A stretch of DNA of 64,000 bases from Opitutaceae bacterium. Its GTDB lineage: Bacteria > Verrucomicrobiota > Verrucomicrobiia > Opitutales > Opitutaceae. The DNA lies in the NCBI GenBank assembly GCA_028691845.1, contig JAQUYL010000013.1, positions 1 through 64,000 of the forward strand, read 5' to 3'. Below, piece after piece: positions 45,726 to 53,132 of this stretch (position 1 is the stretch's first letter; every line of letters starts with the position of its first letter). Below the pieces are notes generated by a model. It made no database searches and had not been told where the DNA came from. It was given only the letters and a program-made list of their open reading frames with translations. The position numbers were made by a program, and so were the translations under genes.

Positions 45726-45754
45726 GGCAGGTCTGACACGCCTGTCCTTTTTTG
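45726..45754 (+). terminator. Terminator-like hairpin between mvhA and its protease gene
   Basis: GGCAGG pairs with CCTGTCC (one bulge) and is followed by a run of T; a matching A run precedes it. It lies 22 bases after the mvhA stop and 17 bases before the protease start. It probably ends most operon transcripts or reduces expression of the protease gene. Confidence 0.65.
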
Positions 45755-45770
45755 CCCCAATCCTCTTGCG

Positions 45771-46262
45771 ATGCCATATCCCGCCAAAGTCCTGGTGCTC
45801 GGGCTTGGCAACGACATCCTGACCGACGATGCCGTCGGCCTGCAGGTCGCTAATGCCGCCCACGAAGCTCTCGCCGGCGACCCGCATATCGAGGTCAAGG
45901 CGACAACCGAGATGGGTCTTGCCCTGCTCGACGAGATCGTCGATCGCGAGGCCGTGGTGATCGTGGATTCGGTGCAAACCGGCAAGGCTCCTCCGGGGCA
46001 CATCCATGAAATCGGGCCGGAGGATCTCCCGAGCCTGTTTGCCACCTCGCCTCATTTTCTTGGGGTGGGGGAGACATTGGCCCTAGGCCGCCTGCTCGGC
46101 TTGGCCATGCCCCGGCAAATTCGCATTTTCGCCATTGAGGTGCAGGACCCTTTTACCTTGGGTACGCATCTTTCCGCTGCCGTCCAGCAGGCTGTGGCGC
46201 CGGCCGTTGAACGGGTCATTGCCCAGGCCGGTGAATTTGCTGCAATGACTACTCCTGCCTGA
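45771..46262 (+). CDS. Hydrogenase maturation protease
   Basis: A 163-aa HycI/HyaD-family endopeptidase that removes the C-terminal peptide of the large subunit after nickel insertion. The VLGLGNDILTDDAVGLQV motif with Asp, the IVDSVQTG segment and SPHFLGVGETLALGR with His are the metal-sensing residues. The likely substrate is the mvhA product just upstream, since the EchE product at 56703 ends at its L2 motif. It follows mvhA after a terminator-like hairpin. Confidence 0.9.
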   Translation: MPYPAKVLVLGLGNDILTDDAVGLQVANAAHEALAGDPHIEVKATTEMGLALLDEIVDREAVVIVDSVQTGKAPPGHIHEIGPEDLPSLFATSPHFLGVGETLALGRLLGLAMPRQIRIFAIEVQDPFTLGTHLSAAVQQAVAPAVERVIAQAGEFAAMTTPA

Positions 46263-46267
46263 CCAAG

Positions 46268-46286
46268 GCGGTTTCCAGAAAACCGC
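46268..46286 (+). terminator. Hairpin after the protease gene
   Basis: A 7-bp stem GCGGTTT with AAACCGC and a 5-base loop lies just after the protease stop. There is only a weak T stretch after it. It may end the operon before proS. The rest of the gap to 46492 shows nothing recognisable. Confidence 0.35.
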
Positions 46287-46492
46287 AGCCGTTTAGTCTC
46301 GGCTACACTTCAACCTGACCCGCTCTGGCATGAGGCAGGCTGAGTCGCTGCGGGCTCATGCGTCGAATCGGACCGGCCCTGCAAGGTATGCGGGCCGGGC
46401 GCGGAGCGCATGAATTTTGCTGCTTGGCCGCTACTTGACCCGTCGCAAATACATTTGCAGGAAGAGGGGGCCTTCGTTCATTACCCCGCTCA

Positions 46493-48265
46493 ATGAAATT
46501 TTGGTCCCAGACTTTCCTCCCAACGTTGAAAGAGAGCCCGGCGGATGCCGAGATCACTTCGCACAAGCTGCTCGTGCGCGCTGGTCTCGTGCGCAAACTC
46601 AGCGGCGGACTCTACACATATATGCCGGCGGGCCTTCGTGTCATCCAGAAGATCACGCAGATCTGCCGCGAGGAGATGGACGCGGCCGGCGCGATAGAGT
46701 TGTGGATGCCGCACCTGCACCCGGTGGAGTTCTGGCAAGTGGGCCCGCGCTGGACGGCGGCACGCGAGATCATGTTCCGGGCCGACCACGCCGGCGCCGG
46801 GCGCAAGGCGTTTGCGGAGCCGGAGTTTGTCCTCGGACCGACCCACGAGGAGATCATCACTCCCCTGGTAAAAGCTGAAATTACCAGTTATCGCGACCTG
46901 CCGAAGAATTTTTATCAAATCGCCACCAAGTTCCGAAACGAGATCCGTCCACGTTACGGTCTGATGCGCGCCCGTGAGTTCATCATGAAGGACGCCTACA
47001 GCTTCGATGCCAATGACGAGGCTGCCATCGTCAGTTACAACCGGATGAAGCAGGCATATGCTCGGTTTTTCGTCCGCTGCGGTTTGAAAACCATCTCTGT
47101 GGAGGCCGACACCGGCGTGATGGGCGGCAGCTTTTCGCATGAGTTCATGGTGCCTGCCGAAGTAGGCGACGATGATGTGGTCTATTGCGAGGAAAGCGGG
47201 TACGCGGCAAACCGGGAGAAGGCGACGAGCGGAATCGTGGCGGCCGACCTGCAGGACGCCGCTCCGGCCGGCACGATCGAGAAATTTCCGACCCCCGGGG
47301 CCGTGACGATCGCCGCGCTGGAAGCCGATCCCTACGGCGTCCCGGCCAACCGGCAGTTCAAGACGCTCCTCTATATTGGTGACGGACGGCTGTTCGCGGT
47401 CGTGCTGCGCGGTTGCGACGAACTCGAGGAAGCGAAGCTGGGCAGTCTCGGCTTCCAGCTCTGGCGTCCGGCAACCCCGGAAGAAATCGAGCCGGTCATG
47501 GGCGCGAAGCCCGGCAGCCTGGGAGTGGCCAGGGGGACCATCAGGAATCCGAGCGCGCTGGCCGGCGTATATGCCGATCATGCGATCCGTCTCATCGGCA
47601 ATGGCGTCACTGGCGCCAACGTGGACGGGTTCCATCTGCGCAACGTCAATGTGGTGCGCGATCTGGCCGTCACCCAATGGGGTGATTTCCGCTCGGTGCA
47701 GGCTGGAGAACCATGTCCGAAATCCGGTCGGCCACTCAAGCTCGCCCGTGCTATCGAGGTGGGACATGTTTTCAAACTTGGCACCAAGTACTCGGAGAAA
47801 TTCGGGGCGGTCTATACGGATGACAAAAAACAGTCGCACCTGATGGTTATGGGCTGCTATGGCATCGGCATCAGCCGTACGATGCAGGCCATCATCGAGC
47901 AGGTGAACGACGCCGATGGCATCATCTGGCCGTGGTCCGTGGCACCCTGGCAGGTGCTGGTGGTCAATCTTGATCCGCAGGACCCCGCCGCCACGGAGGT
48001 CGCAATAAAATTGGCCGCAGCCGCAGAGGCAGCCGGTGCGGATGTGCTGGTTGATGATCGGGCCGAGCGACCGGGCGTCAAATTCAAGGATGCTGATCTG
48101 ATCGGCATCCCGCTGCGGTTGACGGTCGGCGGGCGGGGCCTTAAGGAAGGCATTTTCGAATTGAAGTGGCGCAGTGCAAAGGAAGTGCGTAAAGTACCGT
48201 TGGCAGAAGCCGGAACGGTCGTGGCCCAGGTGGTGAGCGAGGCTTCGGCCAACGCACGTGCATGA
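46493..48265 (+). CDS. proS: Prolyl-tRNA synthetase (bacterial type)
   Basis: A 590-aa class II synthetase that charges tRNA-Pro. Motif 1 region: RAGLVRKLSGGLYTYMPAGL. Motif 2: FRNEIRPRYGLMRAREFIMK. Motif 3: MGCYGIGISRTMQAIIEQ. The central region (about 230-390) is the editing insertion of the bacterial type; the C-terminal anticodon-binding domain starts near VAPWQVLVVNLDPQD. Its stop overlaps the start of clpS by four bases, so the two are cotranscribed. Confidence 0.95.
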   Translation: MKFWSQTFLPTLKESPADAEITSHKLLVRAGLVRKLSGGLYTYMPAGLRVIQKITQICREEMDAAGAIELWMPHLHPVEFWQVGPRWTAAREIMFRADHAGAGRKAFAEPEFVLGPTHEEIITPLVKAEITSYRDLPKNFYQIATKFRNEIRPRYGLMRAREFIMKDAYSFDANDEAAIVSYNRMKQAYARFFVRCGLKTISVEADTGVMGGSFSHEFMVPAEVGDDDVVYCEESGYAANREKATSGIVAADLQDAAPAGTIEKFPTPGAVTIAALEADPYGVPANRQFKTLLYIGDGRLFAVVLRGCDELEEAKLGSLGFQLWRPATPEEIEPVMGAKPGSLGVARGTIRNPSALAGVYADHAIRLIGNGVTGANVDGFHLRNVNVVRDLAVTQWGDFRSVQAGEPCPKSGRPLKLARAIEVGHVFKLGTKYSEKFGAVYTDDKKQSHLMVMGCYGIGISRTMQAIIEQVNDADGIIWPWSVAPWQVLVVNLDPQDPAATEVAIKLAAAAEAAGADVLVDDRAERPGVKFKDADLIGIPLRLTVGGRGLKEGIFELKWRSAKEVRKVPLAEAGTVVAQVVSEASANARA

Positions 48266-48573
48266 TCGTCTCGAATTCCAAAACCCATCAGCAACCCGGC
48301 CAGGCGGCGGCCACGGCCCCGGAGGCGCAATTGGCGGACGCTTGGCGCGTTGTTGTGCTCAATGACCCAGTCAATTTGATGTCCTATGTGGTGATGGTGT
48401 TTAAAAAGGTCTTCGGTTTTGATGAACCACGCGCAAGGCAGCATATGCTCGAGGTGCATGAGCGGGGCCGCTCCACCGTCTGGACCGGAAAGCGCGAACA
48501 GGCGGAGGCGTATGTCTTTACGCTCCAACAGTGGCATCTTACCGCCGTGCTTGAATCCGATGAAAAGCATTGA
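48262..48573 (+). CDS. clpS: ATP-dependent Clp protease adaptor
   Basis: A 103-aa adaptor that delivers N-degron substrates to ClpA. The core has VVVLNDPVNLMSYVVMVFKK, ARQHMLEVHERGRSTVW and a final AYVFTLQQWHLTAVLE, all standard for ClpS. The N-terminal 25 residues are flexible. It overlaps proS upstream and the DUF2017 gene downstream. No clpA is adjacent. Confidence 0.92.
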   Translation: MIVSNSKTHQQPGQAAATAPEAQLADAWRVVVLNDPVNLMSYVVMVFKKVFGFDEPRARQHMLEVHERGRSTVWTGKREQAEAYVFTLQQWHLTAVLESDEKH

Positions 48574-49021
48574 AGTCCGGTTGAATCTGGAGGTGGTCGC
48601 ACCGCTGCTCGACCTGATCAAAGCGGCGGCGGACGGCCTAAAGGAGGAGCTCGCCATCACCGCAGTCGTTCCGGATTCTGATGCGGACTTTGCCGACGGG
48701 TGGAGACAGGAATTGCTGCAGGATCAGACGGGTGACATTCAGGTCCTCCTCAGGGTTTTTGGCCGCGAGTTTTTCGCCAATGGGATCATTGCCTTGGATG
48801 CTTCGAACAGCGAGGCGGTGCTGCGGGCCTGTTCGGCGGTGCGATTGCGGCTGAAAAGCGGGCTGCTTCAGCGGATGGAAGACGAGGTTTTGGAGAGTGG
48901 CGAAGTGCCGGTGCAGAAGCTGACAGAGGACGAGCACAAAGCGTTTGCCTGCTATGTTTTCCTGGCGACGTTGCAGGAGCTGATCATTGAGCACCTGGAC
49001 CCGTCGGGAAGGGGCGTTTAG
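48560..49021 (+). CDS. DUF2017 family protein
   Basis: A 153-aa helical protein with no membrane segment. It begins in the last codons of clpS (MKSIEVRLNLEVVAPLLDLI) and ends ELIIEHLDPSGRGV. It resembles DUF2017 proteins found directly after clpS in some bacteria; the assignment rests mainly on neighbourhood, length and a shared acidic helix pattern. A role in ClpS-linked proteolysis is possible but unproven. The 260 bases after it hold nothing recognisable. Confidence 0.6.
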   Translation: MKSIEVRLNLEVVAPLLDLIKAAADGLKEELAITAVVPDSDADFADGWRQELLQDQTGDIQVLLRVFGREFFANGIIALDASNSEAVLRACSAVRLRLKSGLLQRMEDEVLESGEVPVQKLTEDEHKAFACYVFLATLQELIIEHLDPSGRGV

Positions 49022-49281
49022 TCAAGTGAAAGAATGCGGGTGCTTGTTCGCGTTTGACGGGAAGCGGGTTGCCCGTAGGTTCCGCGTCGACACCCTGCAG
49101 TGATCGAGGTGCCTTCAACAACCGCTCTTTACCTTTGAAATCATTTGGGAGCCTTACCCAAGGCGCACCGATGTCAGGCCGTAAACCGGAAGGCAGAGGA
49201 CGCCGGGCGGCGCCCACCTTAACCTAAAAGGGACCAGAGCCCTTGGGCATACGGCACAGGCGGGGTGTCAATTCCATCTTA

Positions 49282-49635
49282 ATGCATCCCGCGGAATACA
49301 GTATTTTGCATTTTTCCCATGTGTTTGCCGCCGTAGTGTTGGTCGGCTTCACCTACCAGGTTTTTGCGGCTCCGCTTCCCGAACACCGCAAACGCATGAT
49401 GATTTGGATCGGCGTCGCCAGCGTCGTCATGTTGCTGACCGGAATAAGGATGTGGCAGTCGATCTACGGCTTTACGGTGCTCGGGTGGATCATCGCGAAG
49501 ATATTCTGCTGGCTTGGCCTGTCGGTCCTGTCCGTCCTGGCATTCCGCCTGCGCGTGAAATCCGGGTTTCTGGAAAAAATTGCCCTGCTGCTGGTGGCCC
49601 TGGCTGTAGGCCTGGTCTATTTCAAGTGGTTCTAG
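49282..49635 (+). CDS. Small integral membrane protein, four helices
   Basis: A 117-aa inner-membrane protein with about four helices: 9-27, 38-55, 62-82 and 95-115. The start is taken at 49282 (MHPAEYSILHFSHVFAAV); an upstream frame from 49243 adds unlike residues. His in the first helix could bind heme, as in CopD-type or quinol-linked four-helix proteins, but no signature is strong enough to name. It lies before the DNA polymerase gene in the same direction. Confidence 0.65.
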   Translation: MHPAEYSILHFSHVFAAVVLVGFTYQVFAAPLPEHRKRMMIWIGVASVVMLLTGIRMWQSIYGFTVLGWIIAKIFCWLGLSVLSVLAFRLRVKSGFLEKIALLLVALAVGLVYFKWF

Positions 49636-49651
49636 CGAATGACGAGTCTTG

Positions 49652-49680
49652 TCATTCCCGACAAAGCGGGGGAATCTTAG
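49652..49680. repeat. Intergenic hairpin repeat of the GTCATTCCCG type
   Basis: The sequence GTCATTCCCGACAAAGCGGG and the following GGAATCTTAG form a short imperfect hairpin (ATTCCC with GGGAAT). This pattern is widespread as an intergenic repeat in bacterial genomes. It separates the membrane protein from the DNA polymerase gene. Confidence 0.45.
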
Positions 49681-49717
49681 TCAAAACCACCCCGGCGGTT
49701 CGGGCGTGGACCTCCGC

Positions 49718-51919
49718 ATGATCGAAAAAAACGACAAGGCCCCAGCCCCGGTGGGTTCGCTTTGCGGCCTGTGGATCGATGAGGCCGGACGCGTGCGGGT
49801 ATGCCGGGCCACGACCGAAGGCGGTCGCGAGGAATTGACGGAGGAGTTCAGGCCTTTTGCTTGGCTGGCCGAGGCCTCCACCTGCGCTGGCATTACCTTC
49901 GAACCCTTGCACGGCGACGGTGTTTTCCACTGGCTGGCGCATGCCGAGTCGCTTGAGGGGTTCGAGGCGTTTTTCAAGGAGGCCCGGGAAGGTGCGTTGA
50001 TCGACGTACTCAAACCGTATGAGCAGCAGTATCTCATACAGAAACGGGCGCGGCTTTTCCAGGGCCTGCATTTTGACCAGCTCCGTCGCTGCCAGCTCGA
50101 CATCGAGACCGGCACGAGCGAAGCGGGCAGGTTCAGCGATTCCCGTCTGGCCGGCGATCGGGTGCTGGCCATTGGCCTGCGGTGCAAGGACGAACAGCGC
50201 CTGCTCGTGCTGGAGGATGAGAGCGATGAGGGCGAACGGCGCCTGTTGCTCAAGTTCAACGACACCTTGGCCGGATTTGATCCTGACGTAATTGAGGGAC
50301 ACAACCTTTTCAAATTCGATCTGGATTATCTGCGGCAGCGCTGCCGGCGGCACAAGGTGGCCTGCGCCTGGGGGCGCTTCGGTCTGCCGGCCAGATTTCG
50401 CAACAGCCGGCTGAAAGTCGCCGAGCGCTGGGTGGACTTCCCGCGGTGCGACATGCCCGGCCGTGCGGTGATCGATACGTATCTGCTCGTACAACTCTAC
50501 GACATCACAGCGCGTGAAATGACCTCCTACGGATTGAAGGAGGCCGCGGTGTATTTTGGCCTCACGGCGGAGGACGGGGCGGGCCGTACCTATATCGACG
50601 GTCCAAGGATCAGCGAGATCTTCAAAACCGATCGTGCGCGGTTTCTGGCTTACCTGGCCGACGACTTGCGCGAGACGAAGGGACTCGCCGATGTACTGCT
50701 GCCGGCCTACTTTGAACAGACTCGCACTTTCCCGATCGTCCTGCAGGATGCCACCCTACGCGGCACCGCCGGCAAGATCGACCTGCTCTTTCTTGAGGAA
50801 TATTACCATGCAAGAGTTAGCTGCCCTGCGCCCATCGAGGTGGAGACGTTCGCAGGCGGTTTTACGCGCAGCTTTCAAGAGGGCGTTTTCCGGCAGGTGC
50901 TCCATTTCGACGTGGCCTCCCTCTACCCGAGCCTGCTGTTGCACATGGGCCGCAATCCGCGGAGCGACTCTCTCGGTGTATTCATCCCGTTGCTCCGCCA
51001 CCTGCGCGATTACCGCCTGAAATACAAGCAACTCGCCCGGACAGCCTCCTCTGAGGATGAGCGGGCGGAAGCCCAGGCGCGGCAGGCCAGTTTTAAGATC
51101 CTGATCAACTCGTTTTACGGCTACCTCGGATTTTCGGGGGCGCGGTTTGGCGATGGAGAATTGGCCGCTGAAGTGACGCGACAGGGCAGGGCCCTGCTGC
51201 AGGCGCTCATCGAGGAATTCCGGCGCGCCGGCTGCGTGATTCTTGAGGCAGACACCGACGGCATCTATCTCTCAAGCGAGGAATTCTACGCCCGGCCGGA
51301 AAAATTGCTGGCCCTGGTTGCGCAGATTCTGCCGGAAGGCATTGAATTGGAGTTCGACGGTTCCTACGACGCGATGTTTTGCTACAAGTCTAAAAACTAC
51401 GCGCTGGCCGCTGGCGGGGATATCACAATCAAGGGATCTGCGTTGCGCTCGCGCGGGATCGAACCGTTCCTCAAAAAACTCGGGGATCAGCTTATCGCCT
51501 ATTTGTTGGGCGTGTCGACAGACTCGCCTCTGGGGCGTGTGGCGGAATTGCGTGCGCAAATTGCCTCCCTGCGGATGCCGGTGTGCGAGTTGGCCAAGTC
51601 CGAGTCAATCAGCCAGAACCCCGAAGCTTATGAGTCTTGGGTAGCTGGCGGCGGCAAGCCGCGACGGGCTGCGGCCGAAGCCTCGTTGCGACTCAATCCG
51701 CGTCCGCGCATGGGCGAACGGGTCAGTTACTACATAACTACAAAGACCAAAGGACAGAATGCCGACTGGCAACGGGCGCGGCCAGTGGCACTCTACGATC
51801 CCAGCAATGCGCCCTATGATCCTGCCTACTACCTTGAAAAGATCGATGACTGGCTGGAGCGCTACGGGCGATTTCTGGGCGTTCCACCCACAAGACCGGT
51901 CCAGGGGGAGTTGTTGTAG
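49718..51919 (+). CDS. Family B DNA polymerase
   Basis: A 733-aa DNA polymerase B with proofreading. The start at 49718 (MIEKNDKAPAPVG) is chosen, as the frame before it crosses the intergenic repeat. Exonuclease motifs: CQLDIETGTSE, EGHNLFKFDLDYL and YLADDLRET. Polymerase motifs: A in HFDVASLYPSLL, B in KILINSFYGYLG, C in EADTDGIYLS, then YKSKNYALA. It is shorter than E. coli Pol II (783 aa). Family B enzymes in bacteria serve in repair or damage-tolerant synthesis. No mobile genes adjoin it, so phage origin is not indicated. Confidence 0.92.
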   Translation: MIEKNDKAPAPVGSLCGLWIDEAGRVRVCRATTEGGREELTEEFRPFAWLAEASTCAGITFEPLHGDGVFHWLAHAESLEGFEAFFKEAREGALIDVLKPYEQQYLIQKRARLFQGLHFDQLRRCQLDIETGTSEAGRFSDSRLAGDRVLAIGLRCKDEQRLLVLEDESDEGERRLLLKFNDTLAGFDPDVIEGHNLFKFDLDYLRQRCRRHKVACAWGRFGLPARFRNSRLKVAERWVDFPRCDMPGRAVIDTYLLVQLYDITAREMTSYGLKEAAVYFGLTAEDGAGRTYIDGPRISEIFKTDRARFLAYLADDLRETKGLADVLLPAYFEQTRTFPIVLQDATLRGTAGKIDLLFLEEYYHARVSCPAPIEVETFAGGFTRSFQEGVFRQVLHFDVASLYPSLLLHMGRNPRSDSLGVFIPLLRHLRDYRLKYKQLARTASSEDERAEAQARQASFKILINSFYGYLGFSGARFGDGELAAEVTRQGRALLQALIEEFRRAGCVILEADTDGIYLSSEEFYARPEKLLALVAQILPEGIELEFDGSYDAMFCYKSKNYALAAGGDITIKGSALRSRGIEPFLKKLGDQLIAYLLGVSTDSPLGRVAELRAQIASLRMPVCELAKSESISQNPEAYESWVAGGGKPRRAAAEASLRLNPRPRMGERVSYYITTKTKGQNADWQRARPVALYDPSNAPYDPAYYLEKIDDWLERYGRFLGVPPTRPVQGELL

Positions 51920-52303
51920 GCTGCAAGGCGGGATCGTTTTTCAAGGTGCAGGAGGCGTTTCAAATGTTTCCGGCCGGCCGGCACGATCAGCAGGAATCCT
52001 GCGGGAAGCCTTGCTGAAAGGCGGATGAGATCATCGGCCAATTATGTTAGCAGGCATACGGGCCTGATTAGCAGACGTGCAAAATGCCCTTTGCTTGCAT
52101 TGGATCAGGATGGGTCGAAGTGCGGAAGCTGTTGGAGGACAGGCCAGCCGGCATTCCGGCGGGGCGATTCCATAGATGAGGCGAATGGGCTTGCACGGCG
52201 GGGGAGTTTCCAAGGAAGACGAGCCAACGCTGCCCCGTGGTGTGCAAAAGCATCGACACTGCCGTTCCTGCTGTTTGTCGTGCCGGAGCGATCATGTAAT
52301 CTC
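51920..52303. other. Gene-free stretch before hypA
   Basis: This 384-base gap between the DNA polymerase gene and hypA contains no convincing gene, hairpin or promoter. An open frame continuing into hypA from 52025 has no family-like sequence before the HypA start. Confidence 0.5.
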
Positions 52304-52645
52304 ATGCACGAAGTCTCAATAATTCAAGGCATGCTGGAGCTGGCTGAGAAAACCGCCAAGGGGTCTGGCGCTACCCGAATTCACCGGTTGCATCTGCGCG
52401 TGGGAGCCATGAGCGGCGTCGTGCCGGAGTCTTTGAGTTTTGCCTTTGAAGTCGTCCGGGAGGGGACCATGGCGGCCGAGGCCGAGCTGTCTATCGAGTT
52501 CATCCCGCCCGTCTGCTGGTGCCCGCGATGCCAGGAGGAGTTTGGCTCGATAAAATATGTTTTTGAATGTCCCAAGTGTCACCAGTTTAGCCGCGATTTG
52601 CGAAAGGGACGGGAGTTGGAATTAGCCGACATGGAGGTTTCCTAG
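52304..52645 (+). CDS. hypA: Hydrogenase nickel incorporation protein HypA
   Basis: A 113-aa nickel chaperone for [NiFe]-hydrogenase maturation. It starts MHEVSIIQGMLELAEK; the His2-Glu3 start is the nickel-binding end. The structural zinc ribbon has CPRC and CPKC pairs (WCPRCQEEF, FECPKCHQF). The start at 52304 is chosen for this conserved MHE. It is 488 bases before the Ech operon. The usual partner hypB is not intact downstream, and hypCDEF are not in the window. Confidence 0.93.
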   Translation: MHEVSIIQGMLELAEKTAKGSGATRIHRLHLRVGAMSGVVPESLSFAFEVVREGTMAAEAELSIEFIPPVCWCPRCQEEFGSIKYVFECPKCHQFSRDLRKGRELELADMEVS

Positions 52646-52646
52646 C

Positions 52647-52871
52647 ATGCGCAAGGACTGTGGTCGCAGCGTTGAGACGGAGGCGGCAGTGAACGGACCT
52701 TCCGGTCGTCAGGCATCGGCGCCATTGTTGAATTCCGAGGTCGAGTGCGGTTGGGCCCAGTCTCATCCGGATCAGAGCGTGGAGATCTTCAGCAAAAGCG
52801 ATCTGGCTGCAGCTGCGGAGTATCCTCGCGCAAAAGCATTGGATACTGGTTCTTCACCCGGGGGGCATTAA
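52647..52871 (+). pseudogene. Short frame resembling a decayed HypB N-terminus
   Basis: A 74-codon frame begins one base after the hypA stop, where hypB often lies. It starts MRKDCGRSVETEAAV, close to the MCxxCGC nickel-binding start of HypB. Two of the three cysteines would be changed to Arg (positions 2 and 7), and no GTPase domain follows. It ends at 52871 in unrelated sequence. It may be a hypB remnant or an unrelated small protein; the similarity covers only about ten residues. Confidence 0.35.
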
Positions 52872-52940
52872 GATAATTCTTATGCGGATAATCTCCAGCT
52901 TATGACTTGAGTATTCATACACACTAAAATCGTTACATCG

Positions 52941-52968
52941 TTGACACGCCTTATATGGTGATTCCTAT
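52941..52968 (+). promoter_or_regulatory. Possible sigma-70 promoter of the ech operon
   Basis: A perfect -35 box TTGACA at 52941-52946 and a poor -10 TCCTAT at 52963-52968 with 16 bases between. It lies in a locally A/T-rich 260-base gap and would give a leader of about 160 bases before echA. It is a weak call, because the -10 is degenerate. Confidence 0.3.
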
Positions 52969-53132
52969 CAAACGATCTGCGCAACTGCGCACTGATTCCA
53001 AATATTTCTACTGCGTCCTATCACATTTATGGCTAGCATATTGATGACATATGAATCTGGACCCGCGATCGGCAAAGCCGTCGCTCCCGGAACATCCAAG
53101 TCCTGAAGCAGGCCATCCTGGGGAATAACACT

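Noticed and set aside
46490-47839. Long minus-strand frame across proS
   Set aside because: It is antisense to the conserved synthetase motifs.
53029-53046. Possible sigma-54 promoter TGGC-N7-TTGAT before echA
   Set aside because: It lacks the GC at -12 and the correct spacing.
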